Assembly (NCBI RefSeq): GCF_003207795.1
Contig: NZ_NIRT01000001.1
Coordinates: 62,001-126,000 of the forward strand
Origin: Komagataeibacter nataicola
GTDB lineage: Bacteria; Pseudomonadota; Alphaproteobacteria; Acetobacterales; Acetobacteraceae
Direction: 5' to 3'
Length of the DNA stretch: 64,000 nt
The notes under the pieces are model-generated. The model made no database searches, was not told the DNA's origin, and worked only from the letters and a program-made list of their open reading frames with translations. The translations under genes were made by a program, and so were the position numbers. How positions within the stretch are numbered: position 1 is the first letter of the stretch; every line of letters starts with the position of its first letter. This document shows positions 48,032 through 57,100 of this stretch, one piece after another.

Positions 48032-48592
48032 GTGCCCTGTGACAGTCAATACCTGCCAGCTCTCGTCCTGAATGCCGATTTCAGGCCGCTCTCCTATTTT
48101 CCACTTTCGCTGTGGTCATGGCAGGATGCCATCCGCGCCGTGTGGCTCGACCGCGTATCGGTGCTGAGCGAATATGATACGGTCGTCCATTCCCCCACCC
48201 AGAGCCTGCGCCTGCCCAGCGTGATTGCGCTGAAAGACTATATCCCCACCGCCCGCAAGCCCGCCTTCACGCGGTTCAATGTCTTCCTGCGCGACAATTT
48301 TTCCTGCCAGTACTGCAACACCCGCTTCCCCACGCAGGAACTGACATTCGACCACGTCATTCCCCGCAGCAAGGGTGGCCGCACCAGTTGGGAGAACGTG
48401 GTGACCGCCTGCAGCCCGTGCAACCTGATCAAAGGCTCCTACATGCCGCACCAGATCCGCATGTATCCCGCCCGCACGCCCGCGCGGCCCTCGAGCCGCA
48501 GGTTGCAGGAAAATGGCCGCGCCTTCCCCCCCAATTACCTGCACGAAAGCTGGCGCGACTATCTGTACTGGGATACCGAACTCGAAAACTGA
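48032..48592 (+). CDS. HNH endonuclease-fold protein
   Basis: 186 residues. HNH domain about 82-135 with two zinc pairs (SCQYCNT and ACSPCN), FDHVIPRSKGG as the metal-binding and catalytic part, and a WENVVTAC link. A conserved N-terminal domain (LPALVLNADFRPLSYFPLSLWSWQDAI) marks the widespread, uncharacterised housekeeping HNH family. GTG 48032 has AAGGA at eight bases; the in-frame GTG at 48002 is less likely. It stands alone in its context, so a restriction or defence role is not indicated. Confidence 0.88.
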   Translation: MPCDSQYLPALVLNADFRPLSYFPLSLWSWQDAIRAVWLDRVSVLSEYDTVVHSPTQSLRLPSVIALKDYIPTARKPAFTRFNVFLRDNFSCQYCNTRFPTQELTFDHVIPRSKGGRTSWENVVTACSPCNLIKGSYMPHQIRMYPARTPARPSSRRLQENGRAFPPNYLHESWRDYLYWDTELEN

Positions 48593-48684
48593 AGCCCCCG
48601 CCCCGGCGGGCAATGAACCGCCCCGGGGCGGAACGCGGGCGTTACGCATCAGGGCGGCCAGGGTTCCCCTACCGGGCGGACACG

Positions 48685-48999
48685 CTATTTTGTGTAGCTG
48701 TAGCCGTATTCATCGGCCATCTTCTGCAGGTCGGGTGCGCCACGCAGGTTGAGCGGCAGCGGCTGGGCCTTCTTCTTCTTGGAACCGAAGATGAAGTTGT
48801 GGTCGCTCATGCGCTGGCAGGTATTCGCCGCGATGGGGAAGCTGAGCTGCATGGTTGTGCCCAGCTGCTCGCGCAGGCATTTTACATCACTCTCGAACGG
48901 CTTGCGCCCGATTTCGGCCGTGCAGCCACCAAGCACCACCAGCCCACATGCCAGCAGCCCGAGGCGGGCGGGCAGTTTTTCCACAATCTTCAGCTTCAT
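48685..48999 (-). CDS. small lipoprotein of unknown function
   Basis: 104 residues. Signal peptide with lipobox VLGGC (Cys near 26), then a soluble part with a Cys pair (VKCLREQ and NTCQRMSDHNFIF), a KKKK stretch and the end DEYGYSYTK. No family is recognised. ATG 48999 gives the signal peptide; the longer frame upstream is not plausible. Convergent with the HNH gene. Confidence 0.7.
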   Translation of the reverse strand: MKLKIVEKLPARLGLLACGLVVLGGCTAEIGRKPFESDVKCLREQLGTTMQLSFPIAANTCQRMSDHNFIFGSKKKKAQPLPLNLRGAPDLQKMADEYGYSYTK

Positions 49000-49384
49000 T
49001 TCGACCCCGTCGCTTAAGCGCTGGCAACACTGCCACGAAAGCGCTGCCCGCGATAGAGGAACAAGACGCACGACACGCGGTGCCGCGTGGGCAATGCATA
49101 GGTGCCCTACCTGCAATGCCGGGCATGAACTCAAAGCATGCCTGCCAAGAAAATATGATGAAGCCGGACGGTGTTATCATCTGAATGCATAGGTGATATT
49201 ACCGTGATCTTGGTGACAGGCGGGCCTTATATTGCCACCCTCTGTCATTATTCTGATTTTTTTTAAATCATGTGTGATATATAAAAATTACAAATACAGC
49301 ACCGGACCGGCTGTAAATTTGTTACCAGATTGCGTATGGCTGTCGCGCGTTGTCACCGTCCCCATCGATGCCTGAGGTAAAAGA
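49000..49384. other. 385-base intergenic region before hpnR
   Basis: Between the lipoprotein gene (leftward) and hpnR (rightward). The half near hpnR is AT-rich (49230-49325; GATTTTTTTTAAATC, GATATATAAAAATTAC) and presumably carries the hpnR promoter. No gene seen. Confidence 0.5.
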
Positions 49385-50929
49385 ATGAGATTACTGGCCG
49401 TTCATCCAAGCTCGCTCATGTACACGAAGGTCTTCCTGCGTCTTGAACCGCTGGGGCTTGAACTGGTTGCCGGTGCCGCGCGCAACAAGGGGCATGACGT
49501 GCAGATCATCGACCTGCAGGTCGAGAAGCACCCCGATTACTGGCAGCGCATCGAGGAATTCCGCCCGCATGCCATCTGCTTCTCGGGCAATTACCTGGCC
49601 AATGTTCCCGAGATCATTGACCTGTGCAAGGAAACGCGCAAGCGCCTGCCCAACGTGTTCCTGTTCATTGGCGGGCATTCCATCTCGTTTATCGCACGTG
49701 ACGTGCTGGCCCTGTCCGATGGCGCCATCAACTGCGTGCTCAAGGGCGAGGGCGATGCCACCGTCGGCCTGCTGCTCGAGGCATGGGAGCAGGGCAAGGA
49801 TCTGACCACCGTGCCCGGCGTGGTGACCATGGATGGCGATGGCCCGCCGCCCATCTTCATCGAATCGCTTGATGAGGTGCGCCCCGCGCGCGACCTGCTG
49901 CGCCACCGCCGCAAATACTTCATCGGAACACTCGACCCCGCCGCCTCAATCGAGTTCGCGCGTGGCTGCCCGTGGGACTGCACCTTCTGTAGCGCCTGGA
50001 CCTTCTATGGCCGCTCCTACCGCACGGCGAGCGCCAAGGTGATTGGCGAAGAACTGCAGGAGATCAAGGAGCCCGGCATCTTCATCGTCGATGACGTAGC
50101 CTTCGTGCATGCCGAGCACGGCATGGCCATCGCCGACGAGATCAAGCGCCGCAACATCCAGAAAGAATACTACCTCGAAACGCGCGCCGACGTGCTGATG
50201 CGCAACAAGGAAGTGTTCGCGGTCTGGAAAGAGATCGGGCTGAGCTACATCTTCATCGGGCTTGAGGCGGTCGATGCCGAAGGGCTGAAGCGCTTCCGCA
50301 AGCGCGTGTCGATGGACCGCAACTTCGAGGCGCTGGAATATGCCCGCTCGCTCGACCTGATCGTGGCCATCAACCTGATTGCCGATCCGTCATGGGACCG
50401 CGAGCGCTTCGAGGTCATTCGCCAGTGGTGCCTCGAGATTCCGGATATCGTGAACATCTCGGTCACGACCCCCTACCCCGGCACCGAAATCTGGGAAAGC
50501 GAGTCCCGCAAGCTGACCACGCGCGACTATCGCCTGTTCGACATCCAGCACGCGGTCATGCCCACCACGCTGCCCCTGCGCGAGTTCTATGAGGAACTCG
50601 TCAAGACCCAGCAGATCCTGAACAACAAGCATCTGGGCTGGAGTGCGATCAAGGACACGCTGGGCATTGCCCTGCGCCTGGCCCTGCGCGGGCAGACCAA
50701 CTTCCTGACCATGATCTGGAAGTTCAACTCGGTGTTCAATCCCGAGCTGCAGATGGCCGACCATGCGCAGAAGCCCGAATATGAAATGCCGCTCAAGCCG
50801 CAGGGCTCGGACCAGAAGATCGACCGCAAGACGCTGTATGTGCACGGTCCCGCTGGCCGCAAGTCGCGCAAGATCGATGATGATACCGAAAAGTTCGTTG
50901 ATGAAACCCGCATGAGCACGGTTGACTGA
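49385..50929 (+). CDS. hpnR: hopanoid C-3 methylase, radical SAM/B12 enzyme
   Basis: 514 residues. An N-terminal cobalamin-binding domain (about 1-150; LVAGAARNKGHDVQIIDLQ) precedes a radical SAM domain with the cluster cysteines Cys195, Cys199, Cys202 in EFARGCPWDCTFCSAWTFYGRSYR. That wording is typical of HpnR rather than HpnP. HpnR puts a methyl group on C-3 of the hopanoid A ring, a feature of acetic acid bacteria and some methanotrophs. The C-terminus (about 440-514) is charged and family-specific. A terminator follows. Confidence 0.9.
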   Translation: MRLLAVHPSSLMYTKVFLRLEPLGLELVAGAARNKGHDVQIIDLQVEKHPDYWQRIEEFRPHAICFSGNYLANVPEIIDLCKETRKRLPNVFLFIGGHSISFIARDVLALSDGAINCVLKGEGDATVGLLLEAWEQGKDLTTVPGVVTMDGDGPPPIFIESLDEVRPARDLLRHRRKYFIGTLDPAASIEFARGCPWDCTFCSAWTFYGRSYRTASAKVIGEELQEIKEPGIFIVDDVAFVHAEHGMAIADEIKRRNIQKEYYLETRADVLMRNKEVFAVWKEIGLSYIFIGLEAVDAEGLKRFRKRVSMDRNFEALEYARSLDLIVAINLIADPSWDRERFEVIRQWCLEIPDIVNISVTTPYPGTEIWESESRKLTTRDYRLFDIQHAVMPTTLPLREFYEELVKTQQILNNKHLGWSAIKDTLGIALRLALRGQTNFLTMIWKFNSVFNPELQMADHAQKPEYEMPLKPQGSDQKIDRKTLYVHGPAGRKSRKIDDDTEKFVDETRMSTVD

Positions 50930-50956
50930 CGCCTGCGTCGATCATCCCGTCAAGCA

Positions 50957-50987
50957 AGGGCCGGTTGCGCAAGCACCGGCCCTTTTT
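50957..50987 (+). terminator. hpnR terminator
   Basis: AAGGGCCGGT and ACCGGCCCTT pair around TGCGCAAGC, followed by TTT. It lies 28 bases after the hpnR stop. Confidence 0.92.
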
Positions 50988-51166
50988 GTATGCCCAGCTG
51001 CATGATGCCGCGGCTGCCCGAAAAGCTATCCGGGGAAATACCAGCGATCTTTAGGGAATGCCTTGGAGAAATCTGATATTAGATAGAATCAAATGAACTG
51101 CTCTAACCTGTTGTTTTCATAGCATCTTCACGTAATTAGGTGCTTTCACCCAATCACGATCTGTTC

Positions 51167-51211
51167 TAAAGAACACCGCCTTTTTGAAAAAAGGTGGCGC
51201 TCATAACTTTT
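51167..51211 (-). repeat. dispersed hairpin repeat, copy F (partial)
   Basis: AAAGAACACCGCC and AAAAAAGGTGGC form the first hairpin of the family in inverted orientation; the second hairpin is gone and the end reads CATAACTTTTAT. Confidence 0.65.
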
Positions 51212-51443
51212 ATCCTTTTTTATCAACGCGCTATTTCCAAGCCGCCGCGCGGGCCGTGAGTGACACAGGCAATTTTCCGCTCCATGCTACTCCATGAACA
51301 CGCCAGGATCCTGATCGTATCCTGTCTGGACATGGAATAAGCACGTTTCTATTTTTATTATGAGTGATAATATTATTAATGACAACGACCACGCAAAAGG
51401 CTGCCTGCCTGAATCTGTAAGGGCACTCCAAAAGTGCTTTTAA

Positions 51444-51557
51444 AAATTAAGAACAGTTTTTGGGTGTCGCCTTTCGAAGCTTTTCGAAAAAGCTTCACCA
51501 AAAACTTTTATAATTTCAAAGTGTTATTAAGACTGCCTTTTCAAACAGTCTCTGAAC
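51444..51557 (+). repeat. left direct repeat with hairpin element copy G (deleted form)
   Basis: AATTAAGAACAGTTTTTGGG opens it; the first hairpin has lost its second arm (GTCGCCTTTCGAAGC), the second (GAAGCTTTTC/GAAAAAGCTTC) and the closing CACCAAAAACTTTTATAAT remain. It extends to TTTTCAAACAGTCTCTGAAC. The same outline recurs at 52391-52527. Confidence 0.75.
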
Positions 51558-51559
51558 CA

Positions 51560-51928
51560 TCATGCGGGAAATAAAATTTCGCCATCCGTTGCGCTGACAT
51601 CAAAAAAACCGATCTGGTGCCGGATTGCCAACTCACGCGTCAGGGCATACGCCTCCTCGGCCACCGACCATGCAAACGCTGCGTAGATCATGTGCGGCGT
51701 AGTTGATGAATAATCAGTCATATAAGAACCGGCATCATCTGATGCCTCGAGTTCTACGCTGTCCATATCCGGGAATGTGCGGCACATATCCCCGTACCAT
51801 GCGTTCAGCGCCGGGGTTGTCGCACTGCCGTCACCCGCGTCTTTCATCTGCTGGCGATACCAGGCAAGGAATTCCGTCCTGTCACGCGGGGCAGCAGCGG
51901 GATCAAAAACCATAAGGTCGTAACTCAA
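51560..51928 (-). CDS. conserved protein of unknown function (122 aa)
   Basis: Starts SYDLMVFDPAAAPRDRTEFLAWYRQQMKD and has the WYGDMCRTFPDMDSVEL, MTDYSSTTPHMIYAAFAWSVAEEAYALTRELAIRH and FFDVSATDGEILFP stretches. The wording, seen in uncharacterised proteins with a MSYDLMVFDP start, is known to me as a widespread small family without an assigned function; some members neighbour toxin-immunity genes, which is not shown here. The start is TTG at 51928, nine bases after GGAGG. Its stop lies next to the left direct repeat. Confidence 0.7.
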   Translation of the reverse strand: MSYDLMVFDPAAAPRDRTEFLAWYRQQMKDAGDGSATTPALNAWYGDMCRTFPDMDSVELEASDDAGSYMTDYSSTTPHMIYAAFAWSVAEEAYALTRELAIRHQIGFFDVSATDGEILFPA

Positions 51929-52150
51929 AACGTCCGGCCTCCATTTTCATGCCACCTCAATATATACAATATATCCCATAATCAGGGCGATGCTTTTATC
52001 AAACCTGCGGCAATCCGGATTTCGTCCCATGCCACGGAGGCTACCCTTGCGGAAGAGGTCATGGCGCAGCCCCCTTTTCCGTTGTAATGATTCGACTGAA
52101 CAACCCAACGCAGCCACTGCGGGCGTGCGACAGCAGAAGGTAGCCAGACC

Positions 52151-52360
52151 ATGGAAACACTGACACTGAACATACAGGGCATGACCTGTGATGGCTGCGC
52201 CTCAAAGGTACAGCAGGCCCTCCAGAAAGTGGATGGCGTCTCGATGGTTGAGGTCTCGCTCGAACAGGGCAAGGCCTTCGTTACCTATGATGCCCGTTCC
52301 ACCAACCTCGAAGACCTGTATGCCGCCGTGGACGACGCAGGGTTTGATGCGGGTTACTGA
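52151..52360 (+). CDS. copZ: heavy-metal-associated domain protein (CopZ-like)
   Basis: 69 residues, one HMA fold with the metal-binding motif GMTCDGCASKV at about 10-20. It carries Cu(I) to partners such as copper ATPases. AGAAGG lies ten bases before the ATG. No copper ATPase or CueR gene is nearby, so the partner is elsewhere. It is the last gene in the segment between the two direct repeats. Confidence 0.85.
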   Translation: METLTLNIQGMTCDGCASKVQQALQKVDGVSMVEVSLEQGKAFVTYDARSTNLEDLYAAVDDAGFDAGY

Positions 52361-52390
52361 GGAATTGTTTGAAAACAAATCACTGATAAA

Positions 52391-52527
52391 AAATAAGAAA
52401 AGTTTTTTGGGTGTCGCCTTTTTTCAAAAAGGCGGCGTCTTCTGACGCTTTTGAGGAAAAAGCTTCACCAAAAACTTTTATAATTTCAGGATATTATGGA
52501 GCCTGACTTTTCAAACAGCCTCTGAAC
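52391..52527 (+). repeat. right direct repeat with hairpin element copy H
   Basis: AAATAAGAAAAGTTTTTTGG opens it; a GTCGCCTTTTTT/AAAAAGGCGGC hairpin, then GACGCTTTTG/GAAAAAGCTTC, closing CACCAAAAACTTTTATAATT, and a tail ending TTTCAAACAGCCTCTGAACG. The outline matches 51444-51557 in the same orientation. Confidence 0.82.
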
Positions 52528-52540
52528 GCCAGAATAGCCT

Positions 52541-52590
52541 ACGCGCCGCCTTTTTTGTAAAAGGCGGCGGCTTTGAAAGCTTTCTTCCGT
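52541..52590 (-). repeat. dispersed hairpin repeat, copy I (partial), likely sufE terminator
   Basis: GCGCCGCCTTTTTT and AAAAGGCGGCG pair; the element is cut short. It lies directly after the sufE stop at 52592 and would end its transcript. Confidence 0.65.
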
Positions 52591-52591
52591 T

Positions 52592-53035
52592 TCAGGCTGG
52601 CAGGGCTGCGGCTGCCTTGCGTATGGCCTGTGCCATGGCCTCCACCCCGTTGCCCCGATTGGTGGAGAGCGCCTGCACCAGCCCCAGTTCACGCAGGAAG
52701 GCCGGGTCCGTATCCAGTATCTCCTGCCTGCTGCGGCCGGAATAGACCCGCAGCAACAGCGCCACCAGTCCCGACACGATGGCCGCATCCGATGCGCCCG
52801 CAAGGTAGAGTGCGCCATCACGCGGCTGCACCTCCATCCAGACCTGGCTCTGACAGCCGGGCACGCGATGGGCATCATCCTGCCACGCGGGGGGGAAAGG
52901 CGGCAGCTTGCGCCCGAGTTCGATAATGTACTGGTAGCGCTGCATCCAGTCATCAAACAGGGCCAGTTCCTCGCCAATTTCGGCAATGGCGTCAGCGGCG
53001 GTATCGTCCTCGGGCTTTACAAACGGGTCAGTCAT
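52592..53035 (-). CDS. sufE: SufE-family sulfur acceptor
   Basis: 147 residues. It takes sulfur from the SufS cysteine desulfurase for iron-sulfur cluster assembly. The conserved site is Cys61 in HRVPGCQSQVWM, with WMQRYQYIIELGRKLPPFP before it and the LGLVQALSTNRGNGVEAM stretch at the end. ATG 53035 has GGAAAG upstream; longer frames to 53098 are unlikely. No other suf gene is near. Confidence 0.92.
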   Translation of the reverse strand: MTDPFVKPEDDTAADAIAEIGEELALFDDWMQRYQYIIELGRKLPPFPPAWQDDAHRVPGCQSQVWMEVQPRDGALYLAGASDAAIVSGLVALLLRVYSGRSRQEILDTDPAFLRELGLVQALSTNRGNGVEAMAQAIRKAAAALPA

Positions 53036-53123
53036 CATCTTTCCAGCGGTGGTGGCCATCAAATCGGTCAGAATGCAAAAGGCCGCGCCCTGCGGCACGG
53101 CCCCCTGCGGGTCGGGTCATGCC

Positions 53124-54437
53124 CTACAGGATAAAGCGGCTCAGATCACCCTTGCGGGCCAGAGGAGCAACCTTGGCCTGCACGTCGGCGGCCTCGATCA
53201 GCACAGCCTCGCCCTTGCGGTCGGCAGCGGTAAAGGACACATCTTCGAGCAGGCGCTCGAGCACGGTGGCCAGACGCCGCGCGCCGATATTCTCGACCCG
53301 TTCGTTAATATCCGCCGCCAGTTCCGCCAGCGCCTCAATCGCCCCATCGCTAAATGACAGTTTCACATCCTCCGTGCCCAGCAGCGCGACATACTGCTTG
53401 AGCAGTGAATGCTCCGGCTCGGTCAGGATACGGCGCAGATCCTCACGCGTGAGCGAGGCGAGTTCCACCCGGATGGGCAACCGCCCCTGCAGTTCGGGCA
53501 GCAGGTCGGACGGCTTGGCGATGTGGAATGCGCCAGATGCAATGAACAGGATATGATCCGTGCGCACCGGGCCGTATTTGGTCGAGACGGTGGTCCCCTC
53601 GATCAGCGGCAGCAGGTCGCGCTGCACGCCCTCACGCGAGACATCGCCGCCCCGCGCGCCCCCTTCCGAGGCACGGGCGCAGACCTTGTCGATCTCGTCG
53701 AGGAAAACAATGCCATGATCCTGCGCATGGGCCACGGCCTCGCGCGTCAGGGCCTCGGTATCGAGCATCCGGTCCGCTTCCTGCCGGATCAGGGCAGTAC
53801 GGGCGGCAGCCACCGTCATGCGCTTTTGCTGCGGCACGCGGTTCATGAAACCCTTCATCATGTCCGAGAAGTTGATGACGGTGCCCGGCGTCATGTTCGG
53901 CATGTCGGACTGGGTCGGGTTGCCGCCCTCGGCAATCGAGATCTCGACTTCCTTGTGCTCAAGCTCGCCCGCGCGCAGCATGCGGCGGAACTTGTTGCGC
54001 GTCTCGGCGGATGCGCCCTCCCCCACCAGCGCATCAAGCAGAAGCTTCTCGGCGGCTTCCGCGGCGTTGGCCTCGACATCCCTGCGCCGCAGGTCGCGCA
54101 GCATGTTGATCGACACCTCGATCAGGTCGCGGATGATGCTCTCCACATCGCGGCCGACGTAGCCCACTTCGGTGAATTTGGTGGCCTCGACCTTCAGGAA
54201 AGGCGCCTGCGCAAGCCTGGCGAGGCGGCGGGCGATCTCGGTCTTGCCGCAGCCGGTCGGCCCGATCATGAGGATGTTCTTGGGCACCACTTCCTCGCGC
54301 AGCGCATCAGGCAGCTGGGCGCGGCGCCAGCGGTTGCGCAGCGCAATGGCCACGGCGCGCTTGGCATCGCCCTGCCCGATGATGAAGCGGTCGAGCTCGG
54401 AGACGATCTCACGCGGGGTATGATTGGGTATTTCCAT
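53124..54437 (-). CDS. hslU: HslU ATPase subunit of the HslUV protease
   Basis: 437 residues. AAA+ unfoldase of the ClpYQ protease. Walker [18 protein letters not shown] near 55, the GYVGRDVES pore loop near 90, Walker [13 protein letters not shown] near 244, and the C-terminal RFIL that docks into HslV. It overlaps the hslV stop by one base and so is translationally coupled. Confidence 0.97.
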   Translation of the reverse strand: MEIPNHTPREIVSELDRFIIGQGDAKRAVAIALRNRWRRAQLPDALREEVVPKNILMIGPTGCGKTEIARRLARLAQAPFLKVEATKFTEVGYVGRDVESIIRDLIEVSINMLRDLRRRDVEANAAEAAEKLLLDALVGEGASAETRNKFRRMLRAGELEHKEVEISIAEGGNPTQSDMPNMTPGTVINFSDMMKGFMNRVPQQKRMTVAAARTALIRQEADRMLDTEALTREAVAHAQDHGIVFLDEIDKVCARASEGGARGGDVSREGVQRDLLPLIEGTTVSTKYGPVRTDHILFIASGAFHIAKPSDLLPELQGRLPIRVELASLTREDLRRILTEPEHSLLKQYVALLGTEDVKLSFSDGAIEALAELAADINERVENIGARRLATVLERLLEDVSFTAADRKGEAVLIEAADVQAKVAPLARKGDLSRFIL

Positions 54438-55030
54438 CAGGCTGCCCCTTCATGCACATCCGCGCCCAGTGTCTCCACAATGACGGAATGGTTGGTATAG
54501 ACACAGATGTCACCGGCAATCTTCATCGACCGGCGGGCAATATCCTCAGCTTCCAGCCCGTCAATGCCCAGCAGGGCACGCGCGGCCGAGAGCGCGTAAT
54601 TGCCACCCGAGCCAATGGCGATGATGCCATCCTCAGGTTCCAGCACGTCGCCATTGCCCGTAAGCGTGAAGGAACGCTCGGCATCGGCTACGGCCATCAT
54701 CGCTTCCAGCCGGCGCAGGTAGCGGTCGGTGCGCCAGTCCTTGGCCAGTTCCACGCAGGCGCGCTCAAGCTGGTTGGGGTAGCGCTCGAGCTTGTTTTCC
54801 AGTCGCTCCAGCAGCGTAAAGGCATCGGCCGTGGCGCCTGCGAAACCTGCCAGGATCTGCCCCGTCGGCCCGATGCGGCGCACCTTGCGGGCATTGCCCT
54901 TGATCACGGTGGCCCCCAGCGTCACCTGCCCGTCGCCCGCCATGGCAACACGGCCGCCCCGGCGCACACACAGAATGGTCGTACCATGCCACCCGACCGG
55001 GTCATGGGATGAGGAATGATGATCTTGCAT
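54437..55030 (-). CDS. hslV: HslV peptidase subunit of the HslUV protease
   Basis: 197 residues. Proteasome-like threonine protease. The catalytic Thr17 lies after a 16-residue propeptide ([14 protein letters not shown]), with GDGQVTLG and Lys at the active site near 46 and the late [17 protein letters not shown] 55030 gives [10 protein letters not shown]. hslV-hslU order is typical. Confidence 0.97.
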   Translation of the reverse strand: MQDHHSSSHDPVGWHGTTILCVRRGGRVAMAGDGQVTLGATVIKGNARKVRRIGPTGQILAGFAGATADAFTLLERLENKLERYPNQLERACVELAKDWRTDRYLRRLEAMMAVADAERSFTLTGNGDVLEPEDGIIAIGSGGNYALSAARALLGIDGLEAEDIARRSMKIAGDICVYTNHSVIVETLGADVHEGAA

Positions 55031-55094
55031 GTTGATACAGATAAAACCTTCCTGCGCCAGCACAAGGGGCAACGCGCCGGGCGCGCGCCGCATT

Positions 55095-57068
55095 TCAGTC
55101 AGACGGGCGCTGCATGATCCGGTCGATATGGGCGGCAAGATCCGCCTGCGTGAAGGGCTTGTGCATGACATTGGCGCTGCCCGCGGGCAGCGCGCCCGCG
55201 CTGGCATAGCCGGTCAGGTACAGCACGCGCAGGCCGGGGCGCAGGGCCTGAAGATGATGCACCGTCTCGAGGCCGCCCATGCCCGGCATCATCACGTCCA
55301 TGATAACGAGGTCGATCGGCCCGAGCCCTTCCTTCATGGCCTGCACCGCCGCCGTGCCGGAGGAATATTCGCACACCTCATGCCCCCGCGCGCGCAAAAA
55401 GCCCACTGTAACCGCGCGCACGCCCGGCTCGTCATCCACCACCATCACATGCAGCGCGCGGGCGCTACTCCCGCCTGCCTTCGCCTGCGGCAGCCGCGCA
55501 GGCAGGCTCCGCTCGCCCACGCCGCCCCCGCCCTGCACCGGCAGGCACAGATCTACGCGCGTGCCCTCGCCCGGCTGGCTGCGCACCTGCACCTCGCCGC
55601 CCACATGGCGGATGAAACCGTAGATCATGGACAGGCCCAGCCCCGTGCCACGCCCCATATCCTTGGTGGTGAAGAACGGCTCAAACACGCGCGCCAGCGT
55701 ATCGGGCGACATGCCGACCCCCTGGTCGGTGACCGAAACCATCACGTAATTACCCGGCACGAGGTTGGTGCCCGCCACGATCTCCTTCACCTGCTTGAGT
55801 GCCGTTGAGACCACGATCATGCCGCCGCCCGGCATGGCATCGACTGCGTTGATGCACAGGTTGAGCACGGCGAGTTCAAGCTGGCCCGCATCGGTGCACA
55901 CGGGTGGCAACGCCCCGTCAGAGGCGGCGGTATCGACCACGATGGAACAGGGCTGCCCATTGGCCCCTTTGCCCTGACGCGACACCACGGTCTGCGCCAG
56001 GAGGTCCTTCATGCCGTGCAGCAGGGCATTCACATCCACCGGCTCGAGGCTCAGGTCACGCGGGCGGCTGAAATTGAGCAGCCTGCGCGTGAGTGATGCG
56101 CCACGCTGGGCGGCAGCGGCGGCATTGTCGAGCAGGCGGGCCATCGGCCCTTCCTCCGGCCCCATGTCACGCACCAGTTCAAGCGAGCCGAGCACGGCGG
56201 TAAGCAGGTTGTTGAAGTCGTGCGCAATGCCGCCCGCCAGCGTGCCAAGCGCCTGCATCTTTTCCGCCTGGCGCAGGCGGGCCGCCATTTCCTGCTGGCG
56301 GGTGATGTCGCGGTTGATGACGACCGAGCCCGCCGAGCCATCGCCTAACGCACCAAGCACCACGCGCGTGATCTCGCGCCACCGCCCCTGCGCCGCACCC
56401 CGGATATGGGCGGGCAGCTCCAGCGCTTCCTCGTCGCGCCCCTCCGCCCGCAGGCGCGCGCTCGCCGCGCGGACGATGGGCAGGAGGTCAGCATCACACA
56501 GCTCCTCCTCCGTGCGGCCAAGGCAGGCATTGATGTCGCGGCCATAGAAATCGGCGGCCTGCTGGTTGATGCGGATGAAGCGTCCCTGCGCATCCTTGAA
56601 GCCAAGGCCCGAGCGCAGGTTGTCGAGCAACCCGTGCAGCAGCATGCGCTCGGTGCGCAGTTCCCGCTCGAGGCGGTGGTAATCCGCCGCCTGCACGATC
56701 ATGGCGCGCAGGGCGTCGGGGTCCCATGGCTTGTGGGAATAAAACGAGATGCGCCCCTGGTTGAGCGCTGCCGCCACCGCGCCGATATCGGCATAGCCGG
56801 TAAGCAGTATGGCCTGGGCGTCGCTATGGGCGCGGGCACGGGCCAGCATCACATCGCCGCCCATCTCGGGCATGCGCTGGTCAGACACGATCACGTCCAC
56901 GTCGTTGCGGGTGGAGAGGATCTCCAGCGCCTCGGTGGGCGATGTGGTGGACAGGACGGTAAACGTGTCTTCCAGCAGATCGGTCAGGGCAACGAGAATT
57001 TCCGCCTCGTCATCCACCAGCAGGACAACGGGGCGCACCTGCGCGGCGGGATCTGTATTTATGGGCAT
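55095..57068 (-). CDS. hybrid histidine kinase REC-PAS-HK-REC
   Basis: 657 residues, no membrane helices. An N-terminal receiver (about 12-130) with Asp63 ([14 protein letters not shown]) and a KPWDPD stretch, a PAS domain (about 145-257), the kinase core with His283 ([22 protein letters not shown]) and an ATPase ([32 protein letters not shown]), and a C-terminal receiver with Asp591 ([12 protein letters not shown]) and HKPF. GGGAGAGACC is before ATG 57068. It is the last gene of the chemosensory operon. The first receiver, with the KPW wording, resembles those of RpfG-like or HoxJ-like proteins. It probably sends the signal on; no DNA-binding partner is next to it. Confidence 0.92.
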   Translation of the reverse strand: MPINTDPAAQVRPVVLLVDDEAEILVALTDLLEDTFTVLSTTSPTEALEILSTRNDVDVIVSDQRMPEMGGDVMLARARAHSDAQAILLTGYADIGAVAAALNQGRISFYSHKPWDPDALRAMIVQAADYHRLERELRTERMLLHGLLDNLRSGLGFKDAQGRFIRINQQAADFYGRDINACLGRTEEELCDADLLPIVRAASARLRAEGRDEEALELPAHIRGAAQGRWREITRVVLGALGDGSAGSVVINRDITRQQEMAARLRQAEKMQALGTLAGGIAHDFNNLLTAVLGSLELVRDMGPEEGPMARLLDNAAAAAQRGASLTRRLLNFSRPRDLSLEPVDVNALLHGMKDLLAQTVVSRQGKGANGQPCSIVVDTAASDGALPPVCTDAGQLELAVLNLCINAVDAMPGGGMIVVSTALKQVKEIVAGTNLVPGNYVMVSVTDQGVGMSPDTLARVFEPFFTTKDMGRGTGLGLSMIYGFIRHVGGEVQVRSQPGEGTRVDLCLPVQGGGGVGERSLPARLPQAKAGGSSARALHVMVVDDEPGVRAVTVGFLRARGHEVCEYSSGTAAVQAMKEGLGPIDLVIMDVMMPGMGGLETVHHLQALRPGLRVLYLTGYASAGALPAGSANVMHKPFTQADLAAHIDRIMQRPSD

Positions 57069-57100
57069 GGTCTCTCCCTGCACGCGGACTGACAGCATGG

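Larger units (their letters stand above)
51000..51559. other. gene-poor region with hairpin repeats
   Basis: 560 bases between the hpnR terminator and the 122-residue gene, containing repeats at 51167-51211 and 51455-51510 and AT-rich stretches (51340-51390). A minus-strand frame at 51231-51431 (66 codons) has unconvincing content and is rejected. Confidence 0.6.

Noticed and set aside
48032-48592. HNH protein as part of a defence or restriction system
   Set aside because: No methylase, helicase or other defence gene is adjacent, and the N-terminal domain is that of a widespread housekeeping family.
51231-51431. A 66-codon minus-strand frame
   Set aside because: It spans AT-rich noncoding DNA, lacks a ribosome binding site and has no recognisable composition or neighbours.
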